A stretch of DNA of 14,735 nucleotides from Pavlovales sp. CCMP2436 (lineage: Eukaryota > Haptophyta > Pavlovophyceae > Pavlovales), in the NCBI GenBank assembly GCA_026770615.1, contig MU631428.1, forward strand, positions 298,115 through 312,849, in the 5' to 3' direction. The translations under genes were made by a program, and so were the position numbers. Below are positions 6,754-14,735 of this stretch, piece after piece (the first letter of the stretch is position 1; each line of letters opens with the position of its first letter). The notes below the pieces were generated by a model that made no database searches, was not told where the DNA came from, and was given only the letters and a program-made list of their open reading frames with translations.

Positions 6754-9390
6754 ATGCGCCCGCCGCCGCGCAACAACCGCACGATCATCGTCACGCCCGT
6801 CGCAGACAACGGGCGCGGAAGCGGCGCGGGCCATGGCCGCGGCCGCGGCGTGGGCAACGGAAACGTGCGCGGCGCTGGCCGCGACAACGGGCGCGGCGCG
6901 ATCACCGGCAGTGGCCGCGGAGGTGGTCTCGGTCCCGTCACCCCGGCCAACCCGCCCAACCCGCCCAACCCGCCCATCGTCACGAATCCGCCCATCGTCA
7001 CTCCAGCCAACCCGCCAATTAACCCGCCCACGCCCGTCACCATCACGCCCGTCCCGCTGGTCAACGCGCTGACCGTCACCAACGTGCCTGGACCCTTCAT
7101 CCCGGATGTTGTCTCAGACTCGCTCGGCCGCGAGTGCCTCAAGCTGCTGTTGAGCACCTTCGCGGACATCAAGGACGCGCTTTCGCCTTCGGCCGAGTTC
7201 GAGGACCTCGCCGACAACTTCCTCCTGCCGCGCACCGTTGCAGCCGCGCTCATCTTCGAGTTCGCGACCATCGACAACGGCACGTTCGACACCTCGGGCG
7301 CGCGCATTGTACTCAAGCCGGAGGTGGCCGCTGTGGGCCTCTCTCTGCTCTGCCAGCACATGCCAGAGGTTTCGGCATCTGGCCTGCGCGAGGCGAGCAA
7401 CGCTCTTTCGACGATGAAAACAAACGCGCTCTGCATCTCCGTGAACGACGTCGTCGAGCGCAGCGCTACTGCTCTCGCGCAGTCCCGCGCCGCGCGCCTC
7501 GAGACGGTGCCGATCCGCGCCTTCCAAAGCAAAGACCGCTCCTTCCGCACCCTCGCCGCGCTGCTCGGTGGACTCGAAGGCGCCTCGACTTCAAACATGA
7601 GCACGTCGCCGAGATCGTCTACTCTATCTCGGCCAGTTCGTCATCAATGCCGATGGTCTGGTTGATCGCGCGCCTCGTCACCCTCCTCTCGTCCTATCAG
7701 CCACTCTACCACACCGTCACCTCCTATTTCGACCTCGGCATGCTCGTCGCCAGCGTCTCGGAATTCTTGCGAAATGCGTCCGCAGCTTTGAGCGCCCTCG
7801 CGGCTCAGCCGGACCTCTTCCTCTTGGACTTCAATGCGCTCGCTCGTCCCCGCCAATCTCAACGCGGCGGACTCCATGGCGTCACTCTCGAGCCTCGCCT
7901 TGCTCGTGTCCCCCAAACTCGCAGGTTCGGGTGCGAGCGCGGAGTGGTCGATCGGGATGCTGACGCAAATGGAGCTAGTCGCCTCGTCGTACCTCAGCTC
8001 CTCCAGCACCCCCGTCGACCCAGCTTCCGCGATGGAGCACTTGCAGTCCCTGCTGTTCAACGCCACCACATCTCAGCAGGCGCGCAGCGACGACGGTGGC
8101 GCTTCCTCGGGTGGCTCGCAGATGCTCTCGCACATCCTCTCGCAGAAGTCGTTCCGCCAACTCCCGCAGGCGCTCGAGGACGCGAGGACCAACACAGGCA
8201 TCTTGATCGCCGCACTCGGACACGACCCGCACGGCACACCTGGAGGTCTCCAAATTGGACGCCGTGCTCTCGCTCAGATGAGCCCCTCGACAACCTTCTC
8301 CTCCCACGCCGCGATCAAGAACTCTGTCATGGACGCGCCGCACACGCTCACACAGGTCCTCGACACAGACGCCGCCGTCAAGGTCATGCGAGGCACGAGT
8401 CTGCTCTCTCAGGCGGTGTGCAACGACCTGCTCACCGCCAAGTTCAGCAAGCTACTGCCACACGTCCTCCTGCAAGAGATAGCAAGGCTCGCGGACCCCT
8501 TCGACATACTCTTGGGAGCGCCTCCCAACGACACGCATGAGTTCCTTTCACGCGGCCTAGGCAACATGGCTCAATAAGATCGCCGTCCCGCTCTGCGAGG
8601 CGGTCAGAGCCAAGGGCCTGGAATAGTTCTTGGACCGAATCTATCACGCTGCCTCTCTCATCAGCCTGCACCCGATGCTGCTGAGCGATCTCGTAGCGAT
8701 CGTCCAGCTCGGCTTCTCTGAGATCGAGAGCGCACTCTCTGTCGTGCTCAGCGGCACGAACCCGACCGCAGTGGTGAGCGCTACCTTCTCGCCCTCCGGC
8801 TCCGACTCGGCATCACGGCTCGACGAGTTGGAGCAGCGTGTGGTGCGCTCTGCAGAGCTCGCGCGCGCCTACCCCAAGCTGCTCAGCCTGAACGGCGCCG
8901 CGAGCTCGGCCGATGGCGCGAGCATGGGCGGCGGTACGGGCTCGGCCGCGGGCACTGGCGCGCTGACAAGCAAACGCGGGGGCAAGCGCCCTGCCGCGAC
9001 ACCGCTGCCGGCAAGCAAGCGGCTGGCGGTAGCTGGTGCAGGCAACCCCGTGACGACGATGGTATTGTGCCCGCGTCACTCAATCTCGCCACGTCGATGC
9101 ACGGCACCGTCGCAGTAAGTGACGACCCGGCCACCGATCAGTTCTACTTGGCCCAGCACGCGTACTCGCGCTCGTCCATCATCAGCGCGTTCTTTGCAAC
9201 AAACGGCTGCGAGCCGTGCCTGCCAGTGGTGACATCTGTCAACGGCGCGCGAGCTCAGGGGCGCTGCCCTTCCATGCACTTGCCAGGTCACGCCAACATG
9301 AAGGGTGCCGCGCACGCGGCCGTGGGCTTCTCGCTCGCCTCGCACAAGCTCGTGACGCCGGCGGGTTTTGTCTGGCCCACCATGCACTAG
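6754..9390 (+). pseudogene. Gag-like region of a decayed retroelement (DIRS-like)
   Basis: It starts at ATG 6754 with an RG-rich, RNA-binding-like segment (GRGRGVGNGN), then PPNPPNPP linkers, then a long Ala/Leu/Ser-rich helical region. Coding similarity of style passes between frames: to about 7600 in the first; SYFDLGMLVASVSEFLRN in the second (about 7600-7830); VPANLNAADSMASLSSLALL to VLLQEIARLADPFDILLG back in the first (7834-8555); then WLNKIAVPLCEAVRAKGLE, TAG at 8624-8626, and DRIYHAASLISLHPMLL to about 9060. The end has a Lys/Arg-rich SKRGGKRPAATPLPASKRLA patch, and after another frame change NGCEPCLP, GRCPSMHLPGHANMKGAAH and a TAG stop at 9388. The Cys/His spacing suggests a zinc-binding end. 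That this is Gag is inferred from position upstream of a pol-like segment, length and composition. At least four frame changes show decay. Confidence 0.5.
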
Positions 9391-9455
9391 GGGGCGCATT
9401 GCGGGCCACGCCCACCCCGCCCCGCCGCCTCGTCGCGGAGCGGGGCCCACTCCAG

Positions 9456-9653
9456 CCTCCTCCTCCTCCTCCCCCTCCTCCGTCATCCCCGCCTCTGCTT
9501 CTGCCGCCGCCTCCGTATCCGCCTCCGCCTCCATATCCGCCTCCGCCTCTACCTCCGCTCCCACCCCCACTTCCGTCTCCGCCTCCGCCTCCGCCTCCAC
9601 TCCCGTCTCCGCCTCCGTCTCCGCTTCCGCCTCCACCTCCGCCTCCGCCTCCG
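9456..9653. repeat. Degenerate hexanucleotide (TCCGCC)n tract
   Basis: CTCC units grade into about 30 copies of TCCGCC with scattered changes. All three plus frames are open: poly-Pro, Ser-Ala or Arg-Leu. The three frames therefore cannot be told apart by openness, and the tract separates the gag-like and pol-like parts. In the Ser-Ala frame it leads directly into GYLLNGVMTARISDVPPTGG. Confidence 0.75.
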
Positions 9654-9692
9654 GCTACCTGCTCAACGGCGTCATGACTGCACGCATCTCCG

Positions 9693-10985
9693 ATGTTCCG
9701 CCCACCGGTGGCTGTCATCGCCGTGCTCATCTCGCTCGCTGGAGTCGGCGGCGCGCACTTCCTCGTGCACCAGACAGCCGGGGTCGCAGGCGGCCTCCCC
9801 GGCCTAGCGCTTCCCGGTACCTCGCGCTCAATAGCATGCGGGATCGCAAAGCGGGCAGCGGCCTTCGGTGGCGTGCATGATGCAGTGGGTATCCTCGCAG
9901 CTCGCCTCGGCGGCGAAGCTTGCGGATTCGGCTCGACCGTGCACGTCGTCGCGGTGCCGTTCAAAGATGCACCGCCACTTGCGCCGCTCTCAGCGGCGTG
10001 GGTGACGCTCACAGACCTCGCCCTCACCGTGCTGTACGAGCCAATGGCTGCAGCACTTGCTGCTGTTACGCCGCTGCTCGCTCGCCCTTGGCCTCCACCT
10101 AGCTACCTAGCCTGGCCCGAGGGGCCTGGCCCGCCACGCAGCGTGCACCGCGTTTGGCGGCTGGCTGATATTGGCCCGTCAGTGTCGGAGCGCGCGGTCC
10201 AGTCGTCCATCTCCACTACGAACGCGCTGCGGGCAGTCCTTCGTGCTGGCGGAGGCTATCTATAGACAGACACGCCCGGCTCACTCGTCTCTTACCTCGG
10301 CGAATGGGCCGAGCGCGTCGGAAATGACGTCTCCTCCGTGCCTCCCGACCTCCTCCACTCCGTCCCGTCACCAACCGACCCATCCCTCCTCGAATCCCTT
10401 TTCCGTGCCACATCGGCCCGCTTCGACCCACCTTCCACCCTCGCCGCAGCCACTCGTCGTGCAAGTCTCGTCCTACTGCCCGTGCAGCGTGTTGTACCCA
10501 GGCGCGATAACGGCCATTCGCGAGTGGCAACGCCGAGAGGGCGCGGACCTCCGCGCCTACATCGCGCATGGAGTCGACGCGCGCCGGACGAATTGAGCCC
10601 TCGCCCTCGGGCAGACCTCGTTCCTGCCCAAGGCGCGCGGGATCGTCTGAGACATGCGCACGCGCAGCAGCGACGGCTGCCTCCGACCGCTCGACTACAG
10701 CTCGCGGCTCGATTCCAACCTCAACGCGTCCGCATCGAGCGCGCCCTAGGCTCAGACTGGCCCGACCAAGAGCTACTCTCGTTCGTACAAGACGGCGTGC
10801 AGTTCAAGGCCGAGCTCTCACTCCAAATTGGCCTACTACCTCATCTCATGTCGCTCTCTCTTAGCGCAGCCTCGGTCGAGCGCGAGCTCCAGCGGCTGGC
10901 CGGACTGAACTGGGTAGGCTGGCACGACGATCTCCCCATCCTGCCCATCCGCCTCCTACCCCAAGACTCGACGCCCGATTCGTTC
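9693..10985 (+). pseudogene. Pre-reverse-transcriptase part of a DIRS-like pol, truncated
   Basis: One frame runs 9693-10500 (GVGGAHFLVHQTAGVAGGLP onwards; TAG at 10263-10265; then GSLVSYLGEWAERVG). The next frame has YPGAITAIREWQRREGADLR, TGA at 10594, ALALGQTSFLPKARGIV, TGA at 10648, and LDYSSRLDSNLN. The first frame returns with LGSDWPDQELLSFVQDGVQF, LPHLMSLSLSAASVERELQR and DDLPILPIRLLPQDSTP. The order GQ-F-P-A-R-G, then DxPDQxLLSF..GV.F, then LxPHLxSL..A.ASVxxELxRL, matches what I know as the segment just before the RT core in algal DIRS-like elements. The RT core and recombinase are absent: coding ends at about 10985, where the LINE begins. Two frame changes and three stops make it non-functional. 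Confidence 0.55.
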
Positions 10986-11097
10986 ACGATGGGCCTATCC
11001 CAACACTTTTCACGATGGGGGCCATTTGGCCCCCGGAAGCGACGGGCCGCGTGGACCGGCCAGCTCCCGATAGGGGCCTCGCAACGCCCATCGGGAA
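10983..11097. repeat. Junction repeats and hairpins between the two retroelements
   Basis: TTCACGATGGG is repeated directly at 10983-10993 and 11009-11019. A perfect stem GGGGGCCA/TGGCCCCC follows at 11017-11034, and an imperfect inverted pair TCCCGATAGGG / CCCATCGGGA lies at about 11066-11097. Coding of the upstream element ends inside the first copy, so this is the likely boundary with the LINE 5' region. Confidence 0.5.
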
Positions 11098-11336
11098 TGC
11101 AAAGCAGCTGCCGGACTCTAGCCATGAGTACGTCTCGCCCGCACACCCACCACACACCACTGCACGCACGGGACAAGCTGGGCCTAGCCCAAAGGCAACG
11201 TCAAGTGCTCACCAACCAAACCCTCGGGACCAGTCAACCCCGAGGAGGACGTCTACGCCAGACAACGCGGAAAAGGAGGTCGGGCTAGTCAAACCCGGCC
11301 TGCGCGTGGTTGCGATGAGCACAGCCGACAAGCCGA

Positions 11337-11588
11337 ATGCACACAGCCCACCACTCGATCAACGACATGTGCCCGCCATGCCGTTCCGACGACTGCCAGT
11401 TCGCGCATGCCGTCCCAAAGGACGACGGCTCAGCACACGCCCGCGCGGTGCCCAGGCTCAAGGAGGTGACCGATCTCGTCCTTGCGGCACACCGCGCAGG
11501 GCGCCTCCTGGCGCCCAGAACGCAGGGGGCGAGCCGCAATGACACCGCCGGCGGCAACCCCAAATGGGCCAAGAAGGCACGCAAGTAG
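11337..11588 (+). CDS. ORF1-like small protein with Cys/His finger
   Basis: An 83-codon frame after a stop at 11316. It contains CPPCRSDDCQFAH, a C-x2-C-x4-C-x3-H pattern resembling the end of a CCCH finger, as used by retroelement Gag/ORF1 proteins to bind RNA. A helical stretch (RLKEVTDLVLAAHRAGRLL) and a basic end (NPKWAKKARK) follow. An overlapping frame at 11015-11542 reads Pro/Arg-rich sequence and may hold the 5' part of the same protein before a frame change. Function is inferred from position ahead of the endonuclease ORF. Confidence 0.45.
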   Translation: MHTAHHSINDMCPPCRSDDCQFAHAVPKDDGSAHARAVPRLKEVTDLVLAAHRAGRLLAPRTQGASRNDTAGGNPKWAKKARK

Positions 11589-11750
11589 ATGCCTCCAACA
11601 GACTGAAAGACCACAAATGAAAGTACAACCGAATATATGTACTGCACCAGCAGCTGAAGATTGGAAATCTAGAGCTTTAGCTAAATCAATAAGGCATGCT
11701 ACAAATTATGGCTCACAAGAGCCACCCGGAGAGCTGCACTACAAACCGGT

Positions 11751-13580
11751 ATGGAGTGGAAAGTGGCACGCGCCATAGGTGAAGCGACCAGGAGAAGAGG
11801 ATCACTCACAAAAACAAATATTCTAAAATATAGAATGACTAAACACCACCCCACGGAAACGAAACACCATAAAACACGAAACCACCAAGGTGGGAGAACC
11901 ACGCCTCCTAGGGAAAAGCAGCCACCATGGGCAATGCCCTCAGACACCACCAATAGAAGAATACCCCACTACGAGTCACTAGGGACCAGGGAAAGGGCCT
12001 CCGCCACTCCACGCATCAAACAAAAGGGAAACGTCCGATCATGCCGAACGAGAGCAAACGTCCCCCACAGTCTGCTACCGTCGTACCACGACTTAAGCAA
12101 ACTTAAACGGCTCTTGTCCGATACTAACATAGCAAGACGGCAAGGCATAAAATCACATCACCAACACAATGATAGGAGACGCCTAATCCTAACAATATCA
12201 CCACGGTTAGCAAGACACATACAGCCATGCTCAGCGCCCCCGTTAGGGAGCACTCGCCCATCTACTCGGAAAATGTACTTAACCACACAGGGACAGAAAA
12301 TACATCACCGAAGCAACAGCCCGGCCACTCGGAAAAGGTTCTTAACCACACACGGAAGAAATATTTACCGCCGGGCCACGCAAGTAGCACGTACTAACCC
12401 TCGCCCATGGTATGTAGCGATCAGGGTAGGGGAAGCAAGCAATCCTGGCCCACCAGGACATGGGAAGGGGCGATCAAACCGTGCCGCCGCCAACACACAA
12501 CCACATCCGCCCATCGCCAGCACGAAACCACACCCCCCCAAAGCAAAAGTAGAGTCTTTAACCAACTCGGCGACATTAAAGCTAGCCAGTGGCAATGTAG
12601 GCTCAATGGTGGGTGAGATCCGAAGAAAGATAGTAGAAGTACTCGCTAAACGGCGATCTCCGGACATGTCTGGAAACCCCACAAAGCAGAAACGCCCATA
12701 TGACATTGTCCTTCTCCAGGACACCTCCCTCAAAGCAAACCAATGCCTCGACAACATATTGGGCGCCGAATACACAGTATACCACGACCCATCCCCGGGC
12801 GCAGTGGGGAGAGGGGTTGCTATAGCAATCAGCAGCTTACTGGGAACGCCCCTCCCAAATATTAACTACGGCTCAAATATAGACAAGATCGCAGCAGGCC
12901 GTATAATAAGAGGAGATCTCACCTTCCCAACAGAAGACGGCGAAATCAAAACAATAGAACTCACGAGTTTCTATGTCCCATGCGACCCAAACGCCAAACA
13001 ACCCTTCCTATATTTATTGGGCACATATCTCCGGGGCCGCTCCAACAGAGTCGGCGTAGTGTGCATGGTAGGCGGCGATGGCAATGGTGTATGGGAAATC
13101 AACGAAAGAATACACAATGACGGCACAGTAAACAACGACAACAGCGAAGCGGCCAGCGCCTTCAGGACTTGCATGGAAAGCTGCCCAGACCTCCACAACC
13201 AGAAACCACCAGGCTCTTTCGACCCGGAAGCACTGCCCACACACGAACATGAAAAAGGGAAGTCTCGAATTGACTACCTATTCATAAACGCAAACCTCGA
13301 CAAATATGTGCGCCACACAGACCGCTTGGAACAGATTTGCGTCCCCACCTTATCTGAGGAAAAGAAAGTAATAAGCGCCCACTACTGGATCGAAGCCACT
13401 ATACCGCTCGAGGAACTAGGAGACATTGTCCGACCGATACAGATAATCCACGTCCACCCGCATCGCTTCAAAGTAGATTTAGCGAATCCCACAGAAAGGA
13501 AAGACGCGGTCGAATCGATCCAACCCGCGCTTGAAAATGGCTCAAAATACTCCCCACTGAACTACGAAGAGCATATATAG
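11751..13580 (+). CDS. LINE ORF2 N-terminal part: 2A-like motif and AP-type endonuclease
   Basis: 609 codons. Residues 1-220 are basic and low in family features, with a 21-residue tandem duplication at about 171-208. VGEASNPGPP (226-235) is 2A-like. Residues about 278-550 form an exonuclease-endonuclease-phosphatase domain that would nick target DNA: GNVGS (N282), YDIVLLQD (D324), GRGVAIAIS, SFYVP, GGDGNG (D443, N445), SRIDYLF (D508) and ISAHYW (H544). Two expected acidic residues differ: Asp324 stands where Glu is usual, and Ala543 where SDH has Asp. The natural frame appears to be left at the A4 run at 13533-13536. After it this frame soon stops (TAG 13578), while the next frame reads KWLKILPTELRRAYIELEVL. 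The start is chosen as the first ATG; an earlier in-frame start is not available. Confidence 0.7.
   Translation: MEWKVARAIGEATRRRGSLTKTNILKYRMTKHHPTETKHHKTRNHQGGRTTPPREKQPPWAMPSDTTNRRIPHYESLGTRERASATPRIKQKGNVRSCRTRANVPHSLLPSYHDLSKLKRLLSDTNIARRQGIKSHHQHNDRRRLILTISPRLARHIQPCSAPPLGSTRPSTRKMYLTTQGQKIHHRSNSPATRKRFLTTHGRNIYRRATQVARTNPRPWYVAIRVGEASNPGPPGHGKGRSNRAAANTQPHPPIASTKPHPPKAKVESLTNSATLKLASGNVGSMVGEIRRKIVEVLAKRRSPDMSGNPTKQKRPYDIVLLQDTSLKANQCLDNILGAEYTVYHDPSPGAVGRGVAIAISSLLGTPLPNINYGSNIDKIAAGRIIRGDLTFPTEDGEIKTIELTSFYVPCDPNAKQPFLYLLGTYLRGRSNRVGVVCMVGGDGNGVWEINERIHNDGTVNNDNSEAASAFRTCMESCPDLHNQKPPGSFDPEALPTHEHEKGKSRIDYLFINANLDKYVRHTDRLEQICVPTLSEEKKVISAHYWIEATIPLEELGDIVRPIQIIHVHPHRFKVDLANPTERKDAVESIQPALENGSKYSPLNYEEHI
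12262..12387 (+). repeat. In-frame tandem duplication in ORF2
   Basis: A 63-base unit beginning CTACTCGGAAAATGTACTTA at 12262 recurs at 12325 as CCACTCGGAAAAGGTTCTTA. The first roughly 48 bases match well. The period is exactly 21 codons, giving TRKMYLTTQGQKIHH and TRKRFLTTHGRNIYR. Confidence 0.7.
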
Positions 13581-14473
13581 AATTAGAGGTCCTTACGGAC
13601 TCGTCAACCCCTCACGAATGGCAAGCATGCTCGCGCAATTTACAGGCGACACTAGAACAACTAATAGACCTCACAGTCCGGGCGGTCCAAGATGCCCTAG
13701 GCCAACCCGATCCTGCAAGACTTCGCAAAGGACCAAAACCAGGCCGGCCATGCATGAAAACATCATGGGCCCCACATGCAGGCCCACACGCACAGATGGA
13801 AATCTGGTATAAAAAAGCGCTAATAATAACAGAAGCAGTGATATACAACAAGAATAAAGAACACGGGCAAGGGCACTCACAAGGATGGTAGGGCCTGGAC
13901 AACTTAACAACAACAAAAATGGTGGGCTATCTGCGCGAGTTTTGCAAAATTGCCGATAAATGACAGGAGACCCTACCCCAGCACCCCGGAGTAGCTCCGA
14001 ATAACAGCGACCGGACTGCACGGGAACCCTCCCGGCCCACGGTAGCAACCCTCAGGACTCTGCCCGTCCCAAAACTACAGCTCTACGCCACCGAACTCAG
14101 GAAGCACATGGCAATATGCTGCGCCAAAAAGGAGGCAGCTCAAATAATAGCCAACAAAGCAGCGGACGACAGACTCCAGAAGGCAATTACCACGGGCCTG
14201 TTCCGGGCCGTCACGAACAACGCGAGGAAGCTCCTCTACCCCCGGCCCATGCAACAGGGGGTTCACATGCTGAGACACCAGACAACCGGGAAAGTGACAA
14301 CAAAACCATCTGAAGTCACCGCCATCGCCACGGATTATACTTGGACCCTGCTGGGCACCACTCCCCCTACCCCCCCCACGGGCATGCCATGGCAGGACAT
14401 AAATCAATGGCATAACCTGACATCACGCTGGACGCCAACGGAAAAAACAAACGCGAAGCACTTGCTACTGTAA
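13537..14473 (+). pseudogene. LINE ORF2 middle region between endonuclease and RT
   Basis: It continues ORF2 one frame back from the endonuclease frame, with TAG at 13889-13891 and TGA at 13961-13963. It reads TLEQLIDLTVRAVQDALG, MEIWYKKALIITEAVIYNKN, LPVPKLQLYATELRKHMAIC and KAITTGLFRAVTNNARKLLY, ending near TSRWTPTEKTNAKHLL. Regions like this, with helical linkers and FW-type remnants before the RT, are normal in LINE proteins. The frame changes again at the A6 run at 14442-14447, where loss of one base explains the move into the RT frame. Confidence 0.6.
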
Positions 14474-14735
14474 ATGACCTCGTCCACCTAATTACTGCCA
14501 GTAAAGCACGCAGTGCACCAGGGATGGATGGGGTCCAATATCTAGCTCTAAAATCACTGCTCCAAGCCGACACAGAAGGCGAACTACACACCCTTCTCAC
14601 AAACGTTCTGAATACCACGCTTAAAGAAAAGAACCTGCCAACCCAACTAGGCGCGTCGGAAATTGTCTACTTCTACAAGCCCCCCCCCCCCTCCAAACTG
14701 TCAAACTATAGGGGCCTCGCCCTCCAGAGCGTTAT
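14467..14735 (+). pseudogene. Reverse transcriptase domain, N-terminal part (runs off window)
   Basis: After the second frame change the sequence reads ATVNDLVHLITASKARSAPG then MDGVQYLALKSLL, matching the non-LTR RT entry motif (SxAPGxDG). Later come LGASEIVYFYKP and KLSNYRGLALQSV, matching the K..xxNYRpIal block. A run of twelve C at 14680-14691 encodes Pro-Pro-Pro-Pro where a short polar turn is usual. The catalytic FADD-type motif would lie downstream of the window. The element cannot be translated as one protein without bypassing two frameshifts and two stops. Confidence 0.78.

Larger units (their letters stand above)
10994..14735 (+). mobile_element. Non-LTR (LINE-type) retrotransposon, 3' end beyond window
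   Basis: The order is 5' leader with hairpins, zinc-finger ORF (11337-11588), endonuclease ORF (11751-13580), linker region and reverse transcriptase start (about 14467-14735). This is the classic APE-endonuclease/RT layout of a LINE. Codon use is A-rich and unlike the GC-rich upstream host gene. The 5' boundary near 10994 is inferred from where the DIRS-like coding ends. Confidence 0.75.

Noticed and set aside
9239..10027. Gly-rich minus-strand frame
   Set aside because: Antisense of the TCCGCC hexamer tract; no start context or domain.
14442..14447. Classical X-XXY-YYZ slippery site for -1 frameshifting
   Set aside because: The A6 run is in the wrong codon phase for the canonical heptamer, and two stops upstream make regulated frameshifting unlikely in this copy.

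Overview
The window looks like nuclear DNA from a GC-rich, plastid-bearing unicellular eukaryote. A haptophyte or a similar secondary-plastid alga is my best guess, at moderate confidence. The reasons are a uroporphyrinogen-III-synthase-like protein with a signal-peptide-like leader, splice-site-like signals in two minus-strand gene remnants, triplet microsatellites, and long stretches of decayed retroelements of two classes. I see no bacterial operon structure, no CRISPR array and no rRNA or tRNA gene. Layout: 1-331 is an upstream region with palindromic GCACCGGGTGC boxes. 332-1411 (+) is the only clearly intact host gene, hemD-like. 1517-2401 is a compact element with terminal inverted repeats. 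It is built from about ten hairpin modules, each a G-run followed by CGTTC; a four-module block is present twice around a very GC-rich palindromic core. 2402-2925 holds nothing I recognise. 2926-4636 (-) is a broken, probably intron-containing gene of unknown function: an alpha-helical part followed by a Lys/Ala/Glu-rich tail. One probable intron of it carries the large (AAC)n(AAT)n microsatellite. 4970-6278 (-) is the 3' part of a ferric-chelate-reductase / NADPH-oxidase superfamily gene. It shows the FAD-site HPFS motif, a degenerate NAD(P)H loop and two membrane helices set into the C-terminal region, as in FRO-type reductases, and it is interrupted by stops and frameshifts. From about 6612 onward the DNA is mobile. 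6754-10985 is a decayed retroelement with a long gag-like region and the part of pol that precedes the reverse transcriptase. It most resembles tyrosine-recombinase (DIRS-like) elements of algae, and it stops before the RT catalytic domain. From about 10994 to the window end lies a non-LTR (LINE-type) retrotransposon: a short zinc-finger ORF, a long ORF with a 2A-like NPGP motif and an AP-type endonuclease domain, and the start of the reverse transcriptase, which runs off the window. The two elements abut, which suggests that the LINE inserted into or truncated the other element. Apart from hemD and the 609-codon endonuclease ORF, almost every coding stretch is broken by single-base frameshifts and by TAG or TGA stops. 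In the LINE and the two minus-strand genes the frame changes all behave as loss of one base; three of the five fall in A or T runs, one at a CC dinucleotide and one in a C-rich stretch. Either true decay or homopolymer undercalling in the assembly could explain that, and reads would separate the two.
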